A stretch of DNA of 64,000 nt from JBAXQQ01 sp037131695. Its GTDB lineage: Bacteria > Armatimonadota > Hebobacteria > CAIYQO01. Shown here one piece after another: positions 23,669-32,103 of the stretch (position 1 is the stretch's first letter; the number at the start of each line of letters is the position of its first letter). The notes beneath the pieces were generated by a model. The model had not been told where the DNA came from. It saw only the letters and a program-made list of their open reading frames with translations, and made no database searches. A program made the translations under genes and the position numbers. Where the stretch lies: positions 27,757 to 91,756 of the forward strand of contig CAZWZF010000017.1 of assembly GCA_964638715.1 (NCBI GenBank). Reading direction: 5' to 3'.

Positions 23669-24016
23669 ATTGTCCCCCAAAAAAGTCTATGACTTTTATA
23701 TCGATATTTTTTTATCAATATATAACATGTGGTGGCAAATAGTCAAGAGGGGGAGGGGGTGAAGAGAGAAGGATGATGAGAGAAGAGTGAAAGTCAATTG
23801 AGAATTGAGAATTGAGAATTTTCTCTGAAACTTGTAAATAATATCGACTTCATCCGATTTCAACTGAATGTAATCGGTTTTACCCGAAAACTGAAAACTG
23901 AAAACTAAAAACTGAAAACTGTCAAAAAATATTTAATCGGTTTAACAGGATAAATAAAAGTTTTGTTTAATAATTGATACAACAATCTTATTACACCAAT
24001 TTTAAAGGACATTTAT
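23669..24016. other. 348-base intergenic region with tandem short repeats and an operator-like site
   Basis: It holds GAGAATT and GAAAACT tandem units (about 23797-23822 and 23885-23922), a purine-rich stretch (23746-23790), and the motif TTAATCGGTTTAA at 23933-23945, which recurs upstream of four other genes in this window. No small gene is visible. Confidence 0.5.
23933..23945. promoter_or_regulatory. Operator-like motif TTAATCGGTTTAA (site 1)
   Basis: It lies 71 bases before the ATG of the TIM-barrel hydrolase gene at 24017. It matches the shared consensus TTAAYCGGTTTAA at 13 of 13 positions. The palindromic CG-centred form fits LacI-family operators. Confidence 0.5.
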
Positions 24017-26065
24017 ATGAAAAAGTTTGAAGCTATTCGTTTTGTAAACGGTTTATCCTTTGACCTTATGTTTGACGGTGAACGTTTTCTGGGTATCGGC
24101 GAGGTGCGGTATCAGCATAAACAGTTGCGGTCAGCGCAGTTGCCGTGGATCGTTTACACCGAGTCCGAACACGGTTTTCGGTTTGAACCGAATCGGCTGA
24201 TTGATGTTGAACACGATGGCGATGCAGTTACCCTGGTATTCGCTGGCGACGGCACCTGGCTGCCGCGATTGCAGGAAGCCGATGCGATGGGCGATTGCCG
24301 GGTTGCAACACGCCGGGTAGCGAATCCATCAGTTACTTTCAAATGGTCATTCCGTCCCATTACTGAAAATATTTACGGCAATGAATGGCCGGGATTGGCG
24401 ATGCAGGTTGCTGTTGAGGCACCCGGACAACCGATACATTGGCTGATTGAAGATACTACCTGGGAATTAGGCGGCAACGCAAAAGGTTGCACACTTATTC
24501 AGCAGGATGTCTCTGCCATTGATCTTGAACAGTCGGTTAAGGAAGGAAGCGCTTTTTCCACCATTGAAAAGTTCTTTACCGATGGCTGGGGAGGCGCATA
24601 CCCGATGGATATGCTGCCGCGCTGTGCCGGTTCAGCACAATGCGACTTTCAGGTAAAAGACGACCTGGCAATGTGCATTTATTCTGAAAGGCCAGGTCTT
24701 ACCCGGGCGCGTATCGACAAGTTTGCCAATGAAGATGTCATACATTACACTGACCGTCCTTTCTTTAAATTAGGCGAGTCTGTCAGCGCGCCGGAGCGTA
24801 AATTGGTGGTTTTCCAGTCCGGGCAAACGCTGAAAAAGCATGAATGGCGCAACCTGTGGTTGGATGTATTCACCTACACTCGTCAGCAGATTCTTGCTGA
24901 ATACGACTTTCAATTGGAAACACCGCGGCCATCACTTCATGCACATCTGTGGGATGACGATTTGAAAGCGCGCGGCGCAACTTGGACTAATGATTTGAAG
25001 GCTGCTTTGCCGGCTTATAGCAAATTAGGTTATCGCGATGTTTTCACACACGGAGTGTGGGATTCCATCACCAGCGACCCGAAACTTACCAGTGCCGATG
25101 GCAATATCTGTTGTCCGTATCGATTCCGTTACGCAGAGATGTTTGGCGGCGATGCCAGCATGAAGGCATTGGGTGATATCGCGAAAAGTGTTGGGATGGG
25201 TATTTTCCAATGGTACAGTTTTCACCTGTCAAAACTTGCACCGATATGGAAAGAACACCCCGAATGGGTACTTCACGAGGCAAATGGCGATCAATATGAC
25301 GCCAATTATGGCAGTTTATGGGCGGGCAGGTTGAACTCTCCTTATGGGCAGTGGTTTGAGGCAGATATCAAACATTCCTGCACCGCTGCGGGAACCGCTG
25401 GTATTTTCTGGGATTCTTATCAAAACCTTGGGCTTACCGCTGTTGACTGGGGTTCAGCGGATAAATGCCCGCAGGCTGATATCATCTGGGATATGCAGTC
25501 GCGCCAGCAGAAGATGGGCCTGCGCCATCGCTGCGAAATAACCACCATTTTTGGCGTCAGCCAGGTTGCAATGTTCGGATTTGCTGCCGATAAGTTCCGT
25601 CGCCGTTTGTGGGATGACGCAGTTGCAGGCGACTGGGCATTTTCATTGATAGACACCTCACCGGGATTTTTCTCGAATACTTATGCGTTCGGCACCAGCA
25701 GGTTAAATGCTGATCAATATTTCTGGCTTACTGCTCATCGCTGTATCCCCGGCATTGGCGCACGTCCATGGGAATCATCAAAGCATGACGGCAACAGTCC
25801 GCAGATGCTGCCAGGCGGCGACCAGATAGAAGAATTTGCCAGAGTCAATCATATATTCAACAAATGCGAACCGCTGATGCATCGCCTGCGCCTGACCGAA
25901 GGCGGCAATTACGTAATATGGGAAAACGAATCCGGTCAGCCAGCAGTAATCTGGGCATTCAAAGATGTCGAAGTGAATATTACCAAGCCATTCACCGCGA
26001 AAGCCGGTGAGGTGTATGTAATTGGTGAAGATGGCGTAGCAGAGGAATTAATAATTAATAATTAA
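24017..26065 (+). CDS. Unassigned glycoside-hydrolase-like TIM-barrel protein (cytoplasmic)
   Basis: The 682-residue protein has no signal peptide. Its N-terminal about 290 residues look like a beta-sandwich (many aromatic beta strands). The middle (about 300-600) looks like a TIM barrel, with LHAHLWDDD, DVFTHGVWDS, FQWYSFHLSKLAPIWKEHPEW and GIFWDSYQNLG (an Asp at a strand end, as in GH31/GH36-type nucleophiles). A short C-terminal beta domain (about 620-682) ends it. The layout is like clan GH-D alpha-galactosidases and relatives, but I cannot match a named family. AAAGGA precedes ATG 24017, and operator site 1 lies upstream. Confidence 0.55.
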   Translation: MKKFEAIRFVNGLSFDLMFDGERFLGIGEVRYQHKQLRSAQLPWIVYTESEHGFRFEPNRLIDVEHDGDAVTLVFAGDGTWLPRLQEADAMGDCRVATRRVANPSVTFKWSFRPITENIYGNEWPGLAMQVAVEAPGQPIHWLIEDTTWELGGNAKGCTLIQQDVSAIDLEQSVKEGSAFSTIEKFFTDGWGGAYPMDMLPRCAGSAQCDFQVKDDLAMCIYSERPGLTRARIDKFANEDVIHYTDRPFFKLGESVSAPERKLVVFQSGQTLKKHEWRNLWLDVFTYTRQQILAEYDFQLETPRPSLHAHLWDDDLKARGATWTNDLKAALPAYSKLGYRDVFTHGVWDSITSDPKLTSADGNICCPYRFRYAEMFGGDASMKALGDIAKSVGMGIFQWYSFHLSKLAPIWKEHPEWVLHEANGDQYDANYGSLWAGRLNSPYGQWFEADIKHSCTAAGTAGIFWDSYQNLGLTAVDWGSADKCPQADIIWDMQSRQQKMGLRHRCEITTIFGVSQVAMFGFAADKFRRRLWDDAVAGDWAFSLIDTSPGFFSNTYAFGTSRLNADQYFWLTAHRCIPGIGARPWESSKHDGNSPQMLPGGDQIEEFARVNHIFNKCEPLMHRLRLTEGGNYVIWENESGQPAVIWAFKDVEVNITKPFTAKAGEVYVIGEDGVAEELIINN

Positions 26066-26109
26066 TAATTAAAAATTACGAAGGCTATTGCATAATTTAG
26101 TATAAATCA

Positions 26110-26151
26110 GGGACTGACACCGAGTGGCGAAGCCGCGAAGGTGTCTGTCCC
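26110..26151. repeat. GGGACTGACACC hairpin element, copy 2
   Basis: GGGACTGACACC and GGTGTCTGTCCC flank GAGTGGCGAAGCCGCGAA; compare 13114-13155. Confidence 0.7.
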
Positions 26152-26166
26152 AACTGGGTGTAGGTG

Positions 26167-26321
26167 TTGTGGTAGGCGAAAACCACCCCGACCTTCGGCC
26201 ACCCCTCCTTGGCAAGGAGGGGAGTTTGAAATGAAGGTTTTGATTATTAAAGCAGTCATTATATTATCAAGTAACTACCATAACTCCCCTCCTTGCCAAG
26301 GAGGGGGCAGGGGGTGGTCTG
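26167..26321. mobile_element. MITE-like inverted-repeat element, copy 1
   Basis: ACCACCCC at 26182-26189 is mirrored by GGGGTGGT at 26311-26318. Inner arms CCCCTCCTTGGCAAGGAGGGG and its counterpart near 26286-26306 flank an AT-rich centre (TTTGATTATTAAAGCAGTC). The centre and arms are nearly identical to 45263-45410. It carries no transposase gene. Confidence 0.7.
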
Positions 26322-26358
26322 GACTTCTTTGTGGTAAAATCAAGCGGAGATTTCTACT

Positions 26359-26925
26359 ATGCGCCTTTTCATAGCAATAGACTTATCTGCGGATATACAG
26401 GCGGAAAATAGCCGTCTGGTGAAGGAACTCGGGTTGCGTGAATACTCGGGGGTGCGGATTGTTCCTTCTCAAAATATCCACCTCACATTAAAGTTCATTG
26501 GTGATTTTGATGACCGTAAGATACCAGGATTATGTGCTGCGATAAGAGAATCAATTGCAGAAGTATCGCCATTCAGAATTACTCTCAATAGTTGCGGCGT
26601 TTTCCCGCCGCGCGATAATGTTAACGTCGTTTGGACTGGCGTCAGCGATAAGGCTGGCAAGTTAAACAATCTCGTTAATCAGATAGATGAAACATGTTTG
26701 CTATTTAATATCCAGAAAGAAAAACGGAGTTTTACACCGCATTTGACCATTGCCCGGGTGAAACGGGAGTGCCGGGATTCAGAAGTTATTCGAAGAAAAA
26801 TCCAGTTGGCAATCCCAAAAGAAATCACCCAAACGGTAAATGAAATAATCTTGTTTGCGTCAGATTTGCGGTCAACCGGCAGTGTTTACACAGTGGTTGA
26901 GAAATTTGAATTATCTGCCAAATAA
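26359..26925 (+). CDS. thpR: RNA 2',3'-cyclic phosphodiesterase (ThpR/LigT family)
   Basis: The 188-residue 2H-phosphoesterase opens 2',3'-cyclic phosphates on RNA ends. Both catalytic HxTx motifs are present: HLTL (His41, Thr43) and HLTI (His128, Thr130). The family start MRLFIAIDLS and FVGDF-like FIGDF are also seen. The length is normal. The ATG at 26359 has GGAG about 11 bases upstream. It lies just after the MITE-like element and is probably monocistronic. Confidence 0.9.
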   Translation: MRLFIAIDLSADIQAENSRLVKELGLREYSGVRIVPSQNIHLTLKFIGDFDDRKIPGLCAAIRESIAEVSPFRITLNSCGVFPPRDNVNVVWTGVSDKAGKLNNLVNQIDETCLLFNIQKEKRSFTPHLTIARVKRECRDSEVIRRKIQLAIPKEITQTVNEIILFASDLRSTGSVYTVVEKFELSAK

Positions 26926-26991
26926 TAATTTTTTCAATCGGACTGATCCGACCAAGCTGTCTGATTAATTGTTAAATATCTCTTTATTTCC

Positions 26992-27050
26992 TTGTTACCA
27001 ACACACAACATTTGATATAATGAAACAGTTAAAATGCTTAACCGGTTTAA
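26992..27050 (+). promoter_or_regulatory. Promoter with operator-like motif (site 2) before giant protein A
   Basis: TTGTTA (26992-26997), 18 bases, TATAAT (27016-27021). The motif TTAACCGGTTTAA lies at 27038-27050, just past the predicted start near 27028 and 16 bases before the ATG at 27067. This position suits a repressor. Confidence 0.65.
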
Positions 27051-27066
27051 AATAAAAGGAATCATT

Positions 27067-30000
27067 ATGAAAAAGAATCTCCTCTTCTTATTTCTCATCA
27101 CTTTTTTGTTTGTCCTGCTCATTCCTGCCTTTGCCGGCGAGAATATGATTGGACGACAGAGCCAGAATGAAGGGATAAAAGTATTGCCCGCCAAAGGCAA
27201 AATTACCATTGACGGCAACCTGAAGGATTGGGATTTGTCAGGACGTATCTGGTCATTTGCCGACAGCAATGTTCGCAACCGTTTTTCTGTTGAGGTGGCG
27301 GCGATGTGGGATAAAGACAATCTTTATCTGGCGGCCAAATGGAAAGACCCGACGCCCATGTTCAGTATGATCAACCCGGCGTTTAACCCGCAGGAAGGCT
27401 GGAAGTCGGACTCGTGGCAGATGCGGGTTTTAACCGACCAGATCAGCCATGTTACTACCTGGTATTATGGCGAGAAAAATATGCCTGCGATGCATGTTAC
27501 CCATGCAGCAAATGGCACCGGCGACCCGCAATTTTTGCTATTTAAAGAAAACAGCACCGAACTGGGGCAAGGCGTTGAAATGGCGTACCAGATGGATGCT
27601 GATAAAAAGGGATATGTTCAGGAAATTAAAATTCCGTGGGAGATAATTTATAAAAAAGTACCGGAAATAAAAGCCGGTTTGATATTCAAACTGGGAAACG
27701 AATTCTTATGGGGCGACCCAACCGGTAAGGTTTGGCCGATTCATCGCTATGCTGATAATATGCAGACTGGTGTCACATCGCGCGAGTTTTATTGGACCAA
27801 TACCAGGGCATGGGGAAATGCTGAATTAGTGGCGGCCGGCAATGTGCCAATACGCCAGTATATCAGCGATGTAGAGAAATTGCTCGGCACTCTCCCCATC
27901 CGTGTGACCATTCCGGCAAAGGCAGCGCGATTTACCATCGCCATTGATGCGGAAGATGGACACCGGATACGCAACCTTGCCGGTGATTTTGTTCCTGAAG
28001 ACTATACCGTTTCTGTAAAAAAAGGACAGCGCGTAGTAGAGGTAATGTGGGATTGCCTGGATGATAATGGCAAGCCGGTATCACCGGGTAAATATAAAAT
28101 CGTTGGTCTGTCGCAAGATGGAATTGGCGCGGAATATGACATGTGTTTTTATAACCCGGGAACCCCGCCGTGGCAAACTGTCAGCGGTGCCGGTGCCTGG
28201 GGTGCCGACCATACCGGTCCGTCATCAGTAGTGACATCCGGCGATTGGATGATTTTAGGCTGCCCGGCGGTAGAAGGCGGTTCCGGTATATTCGCCATTG
28301 CGCCGGATGGCAAGAAGAAATGGGGTGAAAAACGTGGTGCGCCGGTAATTGCTGCTGATGCAAATTACGTTTATGCCATTACCACATCAGCCTATACTGA
28401 AGGGGCTTTTTGCCGGTTTGACAAAGCGACTGGTGCAAACAAACCATTCATTATAGATGGTAAAGTGCGGCCATTTGAATTGATGTTGGATGATATTTTT
28501 GGCGAAAAGATTAAATCAAAAGTAACCAGTGTGGCAGTGAATGCCGGAATTATTGTCATGGCATTAAATGATGGAACATTGGCATTTCTTGATGCAGATA
28601 GCGCAGCAATGAAGAAAACTCTAAAGATAAAGGATGCCGGTATAACCTCGTTGGCAATTAATAATAAAGAAGGCAAGTTGTTCGCGGTGCAATCCGGCAA
28701 ATTAGTCAGTTTGAATATGGAAACCGGCGAGACGACAGCAATACCCGCGCAAGGTTTGGGGAAAGCGGTTGGACTGGCGGTTGACCTTGATGGCAATCTG
28801 GTTACTGCTGACGGCGGTTCGGATTGCCAGGTGAAGGCTTATACTACGACAGGCATACCGGTTTACACCTGCGGCAAAAAGGGCGGTCGTCCGATTCGCG
28901 GCACCTGGGACCCGGAAACAATGCGCCAGATGAGCGCCGTTGCGGTAGACAGCAAAGGCAATATCTGGGTGGTGGAACAATGCGAGACACCACGCCGGGT
29001 GTCGGTGTGGGGTAAAAATGGAAAACTGGTTCGCGATTATATTGGTAATTCAGGATACGCCGGAACAGATTGTTTCCTGCATGATGAAGACCCTACCCTG
29101 GCATACGCCGGACCGGTGGAAATGAAACTTGACCGCGCTAATAATTCGTGGAAAGTAACCCAGGTGCTGTGGGTGCCGGATTTCGCAGAAGGTGAAAGAT
29201 TCTTTGCTTCACCACACAGTGCGGGTGACTGGGGGCAATCGTCCATCATTACCAGTTCAGCCAGCGGGAAAAAGATATCTTACTTATATGCATATAAAGG
29301 CCCGTCGGTGGTATTCATGAAACGCGGCGGGTCATGGCAGCCGGTTGCCGCCATTGGTTCAGTAGCAGATTTTCGCGTAGATGAACCATCTGTTCCCGAC
29401 CCGTTTGTCGGGCAGAATCCAAAGGATGGCGTATATTGGAATGACAATAATAGAGATGGCAAAGTGACGTTGAATGAATGTACCATCGTCAAAGGCGGCT
29501 TGCAATATGGCGCATCCTGGGCAGGATTCCTGGGTGCTGACATGAGCATTTACGGTCACGGTCTGGTGCGATATAAACCGATTCGTTTCACCGATGATGG
29601 CGCGCCGGTATATGGACCAGATAGTTTGATTAACCTTGGCGGTGGCTACAACGGCAGCCTGGCTCCCGCGGGAAATACCGACTTGCTGTTCTGTCTGACA
29701 TATAACAATTATCCTGGGCCTACTCCCGGCATGTTGGGAGTAGACGCGAAAACCGGCAATGTGCGCTGGTCTTACCCCAATCCTTATCCGGGAGTACATG
29801 GCTCGCATAATGCCACCATGCCAAAACCGGGATTAATGATTGGCGCGCAGAAGATTTGTGGTGCAGTAAAAGTTAGCGATAAAATCGGCTATGTCGCATT
29901 AGTTCGCGGCAACTTGGGGCAGGATTTCCTGTTCACTGATGACGGACTGTATGTTGGCGCGTTGTTCCAGGATGGCAGACTTCCATCGGATGGCTTGCCG

Positions 30001-30951
30001 GATAAAGAAATTTCCCTGCGCGGTATGCCAATGGAAGGATTTTCCGAGGGTGGCGAACCGTTTAACGGTGTATTCGTGAAACAGGTTGACGGTAAAATCA
30101 GGCTGACCACCGGAATGGCGCGCGAAGCAGCGATGATACTGGAAGTCAAGGGATTGGAGACTATTGAGAAAATTAAGCCGCTTGAATTGAAACTGGATAT
30201 GGCAACCATCATCAAGGCTGACGCTGAAAATATGGCGCGGGCAAAAGTAGCGACAGAGCCAAAAGTATACAATCTTGTACGCGCTGCAGTCGCTCCAAAG
30301 ATTGATGGCAATCCGGTGGAATGGAAAGATGTTGCGGCGATGCCGATAGAACGCAAAGGCCAGCCAGATAATGGCAGTGTGAAACTGACTTATGACGATG
30401 TGAATTTATACGCGTTATTCGAAGTATCCGACTCAACACCGTGGATGAATGAAGGTAAAGATTTCACCCGTCTGTTCAAGACTGGCGACGCGGTGGATAT
30501 CCAACTCAGCAACGTTGCCGGCGGCAAATTGCACAATGACCCGAAAGCAGGCGACCTGCGGGTAGTGATATCGCAATTGCAGGGAAAACCGGCGGCGGTA
30601 TTAATGATTCCGGTAGACCCAACCGCGCCGAAAACATTATCGAAAAACTACACCACCGGTTGGACCAAGCATTTTGACCGGGTAGAACAGCTTGCCGACG
30701 CCAAAGTTGCGGTGAAAATAGACGGCAAACGCTACTTCGTAGAAGCAGCAATCCCGCTGGCAAACCTTAACCTGACACTGAAACCCGGCACCTCAATCCG
30801 CGGCGACGCCGGCTTCATCTCATCCAACGCCCTCGGCATCATCAACGTCGCCCGCACCTACTGGTCAAACCAGGCGACCAACCTGGTGAACGACGAACCC
30901 CTCGAAGCCTGGCTTTATCCTAATAGTTGGGGTGAGATTGTGGTTAAGTAA
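27067..30951 (+). CDS. Giant secreted protein A: CBM9-like, FlgD-like, beta-propeller with EF-hand, CBM9-like
   Basis: The 1294-residue protein has a signal peptide (1-23, ending AFA). A CBM9/DOMON-like domain (about 40-250; ITIDGNLKDWDLSG) and a FlgD-like Ig domain (about 278-360; WDCLDDNGKPVSPGKYK) follow. Next is a long propeller/NHL-like region (about 370-1030) containing a canonical EF-hand loop, DNNRDGKVTLNE (793-804). A second CBM9-like domain (about 1068-1294) ends it. No catalytic motif is evident, so it probably binds and displays polysaccharide. It is a close paralogue of the protein at 47159-51199 and shares its later domains with those at 34010 and 38371. ATG 27067 has AAGGA 7 bases upstream. 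Function is unknown; secretion and domain order are well supported. Confidence 0.7.
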   Translation: MKKNLLFLFLITFLFVLLIPAFAGENMIGRQSQNEGIKVLPAKGKITIDGNLKDWDLSGRIWSFADSNVRNRFSVEVAAMWDKDNLYLAAKWKDPTPMFSMINPAFNPQEGWKSDSWQMRVLTDQISHVTTWYYGEKNMPAMHVTHAANGTGDPQFLLFKENSTELGQGVEMAYQMDADKKGYVQEIKIPWEIIYKKVPEIKAGLIFKLGNEFLWGDPTGKVWPIHRYADNMQTGVTSREFYWTNTRAWGNAELVAAGNVPIRQYISDVEKLLGTLPIRVTIPAKAARFTIAIDAEDGHRIRNLAGDFVPEDYTVSVKKGQRVVEVMWDCLDDNGKPVSPGKYKIVGLSQDGIGAEYDMCFYNPGTPPWQTVSGAGAWGADHTGPSSVVTSGDWMILGCPAVEGGSGIFAIAPDGKKKWGEKRGAPVIAADANYVYAITTSAYTEGAFCRFDKATGANKPFIIDGKVRPFELMLDDIFGEKIKSKVTSVAVNAGIIVMALNDGTLAFLDADSAAMKKTLKIKDAGITSLAINNKEGKLFAVQSGKLVSLNMETGETTAIPAQGLGKAVGLAVDLDGNLVTADGGSDCQVKAYTTTGIPVYTCGKKGGRPIRGTWDPETMRQMSAVAVDSKGNIWVVEQCETPRRVSVWGKNGKLVRDYIGNSGYAGTDCFLHDEDPTLAYAGPVEMKLDRANNSWKVTQVLWVPDFAEGERFFASPHSAGDWGQSSIITSSASGKKISYLYAYKGPSVVFMKRGGSWQPVAAIGSVADFRVDEPSVPDPFVGQNPKDGVYWNDNNRDGKVTLNECTIVKGGLQYGASWAGFLGADMSIYGHGLVRYKPIRFTDDGAPVYGPDSLINLGGGYNGSLAPAGNTDLLFCLTYNNYPGPTPGMLGVDAKTGNVRWSYPNPYPGVHGSHNATMPKPGLMIGAQKICGAVKVSDKIGYVALVRGNLGQDFLFTDDGLYVGALFQDGRLPSDGLPDKEISLRGMPMEGFSEGGEPFNGVFVKQVDGKIRLTTGMAREAAMILEVKGLETIEKIKPLELKLDMATIIKADAENMARAKVATEPKVYNLVRAAVAPKIDGNPVEWKDVAAMPIERKGQPDNGSVKLTYDDVNLYALFEVSDSTPWMNEGKDFTRLFKTGDAVDIQLSNVAGGKLHNDPKAGDLRVVISQLQGKPAAVLMIPVDPTAPKTLSKNYTTGWTKHFDRVEQLADAKVAVKIDGKRYFVEAAIPLANLNLTLKPGTSIRGDAGFISSNALGIINVARTYWSNQATNLVNDEPLEAWLYPNSWGEIVVK

Positions 30952-30959
30952 AAGAATGT

Positions 30960-30984
30960 AGGGGCAACCCATGTGGTTGCCCCT
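30960..30984. repeat. AGGGGCAACC hairpin after giant protein A
   Basis: AGGGGCAACCC and GGTTGCCCCT pair with a 4-base gap; no U-run follows. A related GGGCAACC hairpin lies near 17003-17027. The purine-strand repeat ATGGGAAAGATGGGAG/ATCTTTCCC follows at about 31000-31042. Confidence 0.65.
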
Positions 30985-31109
30985 GATGTGAGTTATGTGA
31001 ATTATGGGAAAGATGGGAGTTATGTATTTTTATCTTTCCCTTTTCTTTTTATAATACATTGTGGTAATATTTACTTATAAATTAGTTTGTATAGTTAAGG
31101 AAGCTAATA

Positions 31110-31886
31110 ATGACTAAAGAAAAATTTTCATGGCTTGTAGCTATGCTTTGTTGTTCATATTTTATGTATTCAATGTTGATAACTATTTCATCAATGTATT
31201 CATATGGTAATTTTCCTTCTATTCATTTTGTTCTTGCATTATTATCTTCAGTTATTGCTCTAACACTATTTAAAAAAAATAGTATAGGAATGAAGCTTTC
31301 AATTATATTTCCAATTGTAATTATTACCGTTAATTCTTTGAGTAATACTGAGTTTAGCATATTAATGTATGTAGCGATAATTCCATCCTTCATAATAAGT
31401 TTATATCTAAAAGATAAAGTGCGTGAGTTTAGTGATGAAATATTAAATGATTCAGGGAAATCAGGTAAAAGTGTTGGTATGAAAATCTTATCAATTATTT
31501 ATTCTGTCAGTATCCTTTCTCTCGTACTATCTGTTTTTTATTTTGATCAGAATATTAATGTAATCTATTTTTTAAGTATAATTTCATTTTTGGTTATTTT
31601 TCATGGTATGTTGTTTTACGTTGGCAACGAAGTTGCACGAAAAATTGCAGTTTTGTTTCCTTTTGTATTATTGTTTTACCTCATTTTATTTATATTAACT
31701 TCGTGGAATTCGCTGACTGATGGATTTTTCGGAGCCTTACAACTCTATATTTCTTCAATATATGGTTTTGCAATATTTATAATTCTATTTCTTTTATCCC
31801 TTCCACATTACAAATGGAAAAAGAAGTTAAAGGTAGCTGAATCCGTTACTGATATAATCGCAAAGAATGATACTCATAATGATTAA
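31110..31886 (+). CDS. AT-rich polytopic membrane protein of unknown function
   Basis: The 258-residue protein has about eight hydrophobic helices arranged as two groups of four, separated by a polar loop at about 100-122 (DKVREFSDEILNDSGKSGKS), and a charged C-terminus. I do not recognise a family. AAGGAAG precedes ATG 31110. Composition is much AT-richer than neighbours, with codons ending in A/T throughout, as at 6628-7137; horizontal acquisition is plausible. Confidence 0.5.
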   Translation: MTKEKFSWLVAMLCCSYFMYSMLITISSMYSYGNFPSIHFVLALLSSVIALTLFKKNSIGMKLSIIFPIVIITVNSLSNTEFSILMYVAIIPSFIISLYLKDKVREFSDEILNDSGKSGKSVGMKILSIIYSVSILSLVLSVFYFDQNINVIYFLSIISFLVIFHGMLFYVGNEVARKIAVLFPFVLLFYLILFILTSWNSLTDGFFGALQLYISSIYGFAIFIILFLLSLPHYKWKKKLKVAESVTDIIAKNDTHND

Positions 31887-31933
31887 AGAAAAATGGATAT
31901 GGTTTTATAATGAGAATTAAGCTGCCGAACTGC

Positions 31934-31955
31934 GGAATGCCGGGGACGGCATTCC
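31934..31955. repeat. GGAATGCCG hairpin
   Basis: GGAATGCCG-GGGA-CGGCATTCC, a 9-bp perfect stem between the membrane protein and the GH20-type gene. No U-run; a dispersed intergenic hairpin rather than a clear terminator. Confidence 0.55.
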
Positions 31956-32103
31956 CTACAATAGATTTGTGGTTTTAAAGTATGTTATATTCATAATTTA
32001 TAAAGGTTAAATTTACTCTTTTTCATTTGACAACCACCACGTCATTTATCATACTAACAATATATTCAAATGAGTGCTGCAAAGTGCTGTAAGAGAGAAT
32101 AAA

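Noticed and set aside
23690..23730. Classical Rex operator upstream of rex
   Set aside because: Only a weak ATATYGAT inverted repeat is found; it does not match TTGTTAANNNNTTAACAA or TTGTGAANNNNTTCACAA.
26141..26374. 77-codon frame within the MITE-like element
   Set aside because: It translates the inverted repeat arms and has no ribosome site; the similar frame at 45237-45431 is the same artefact.
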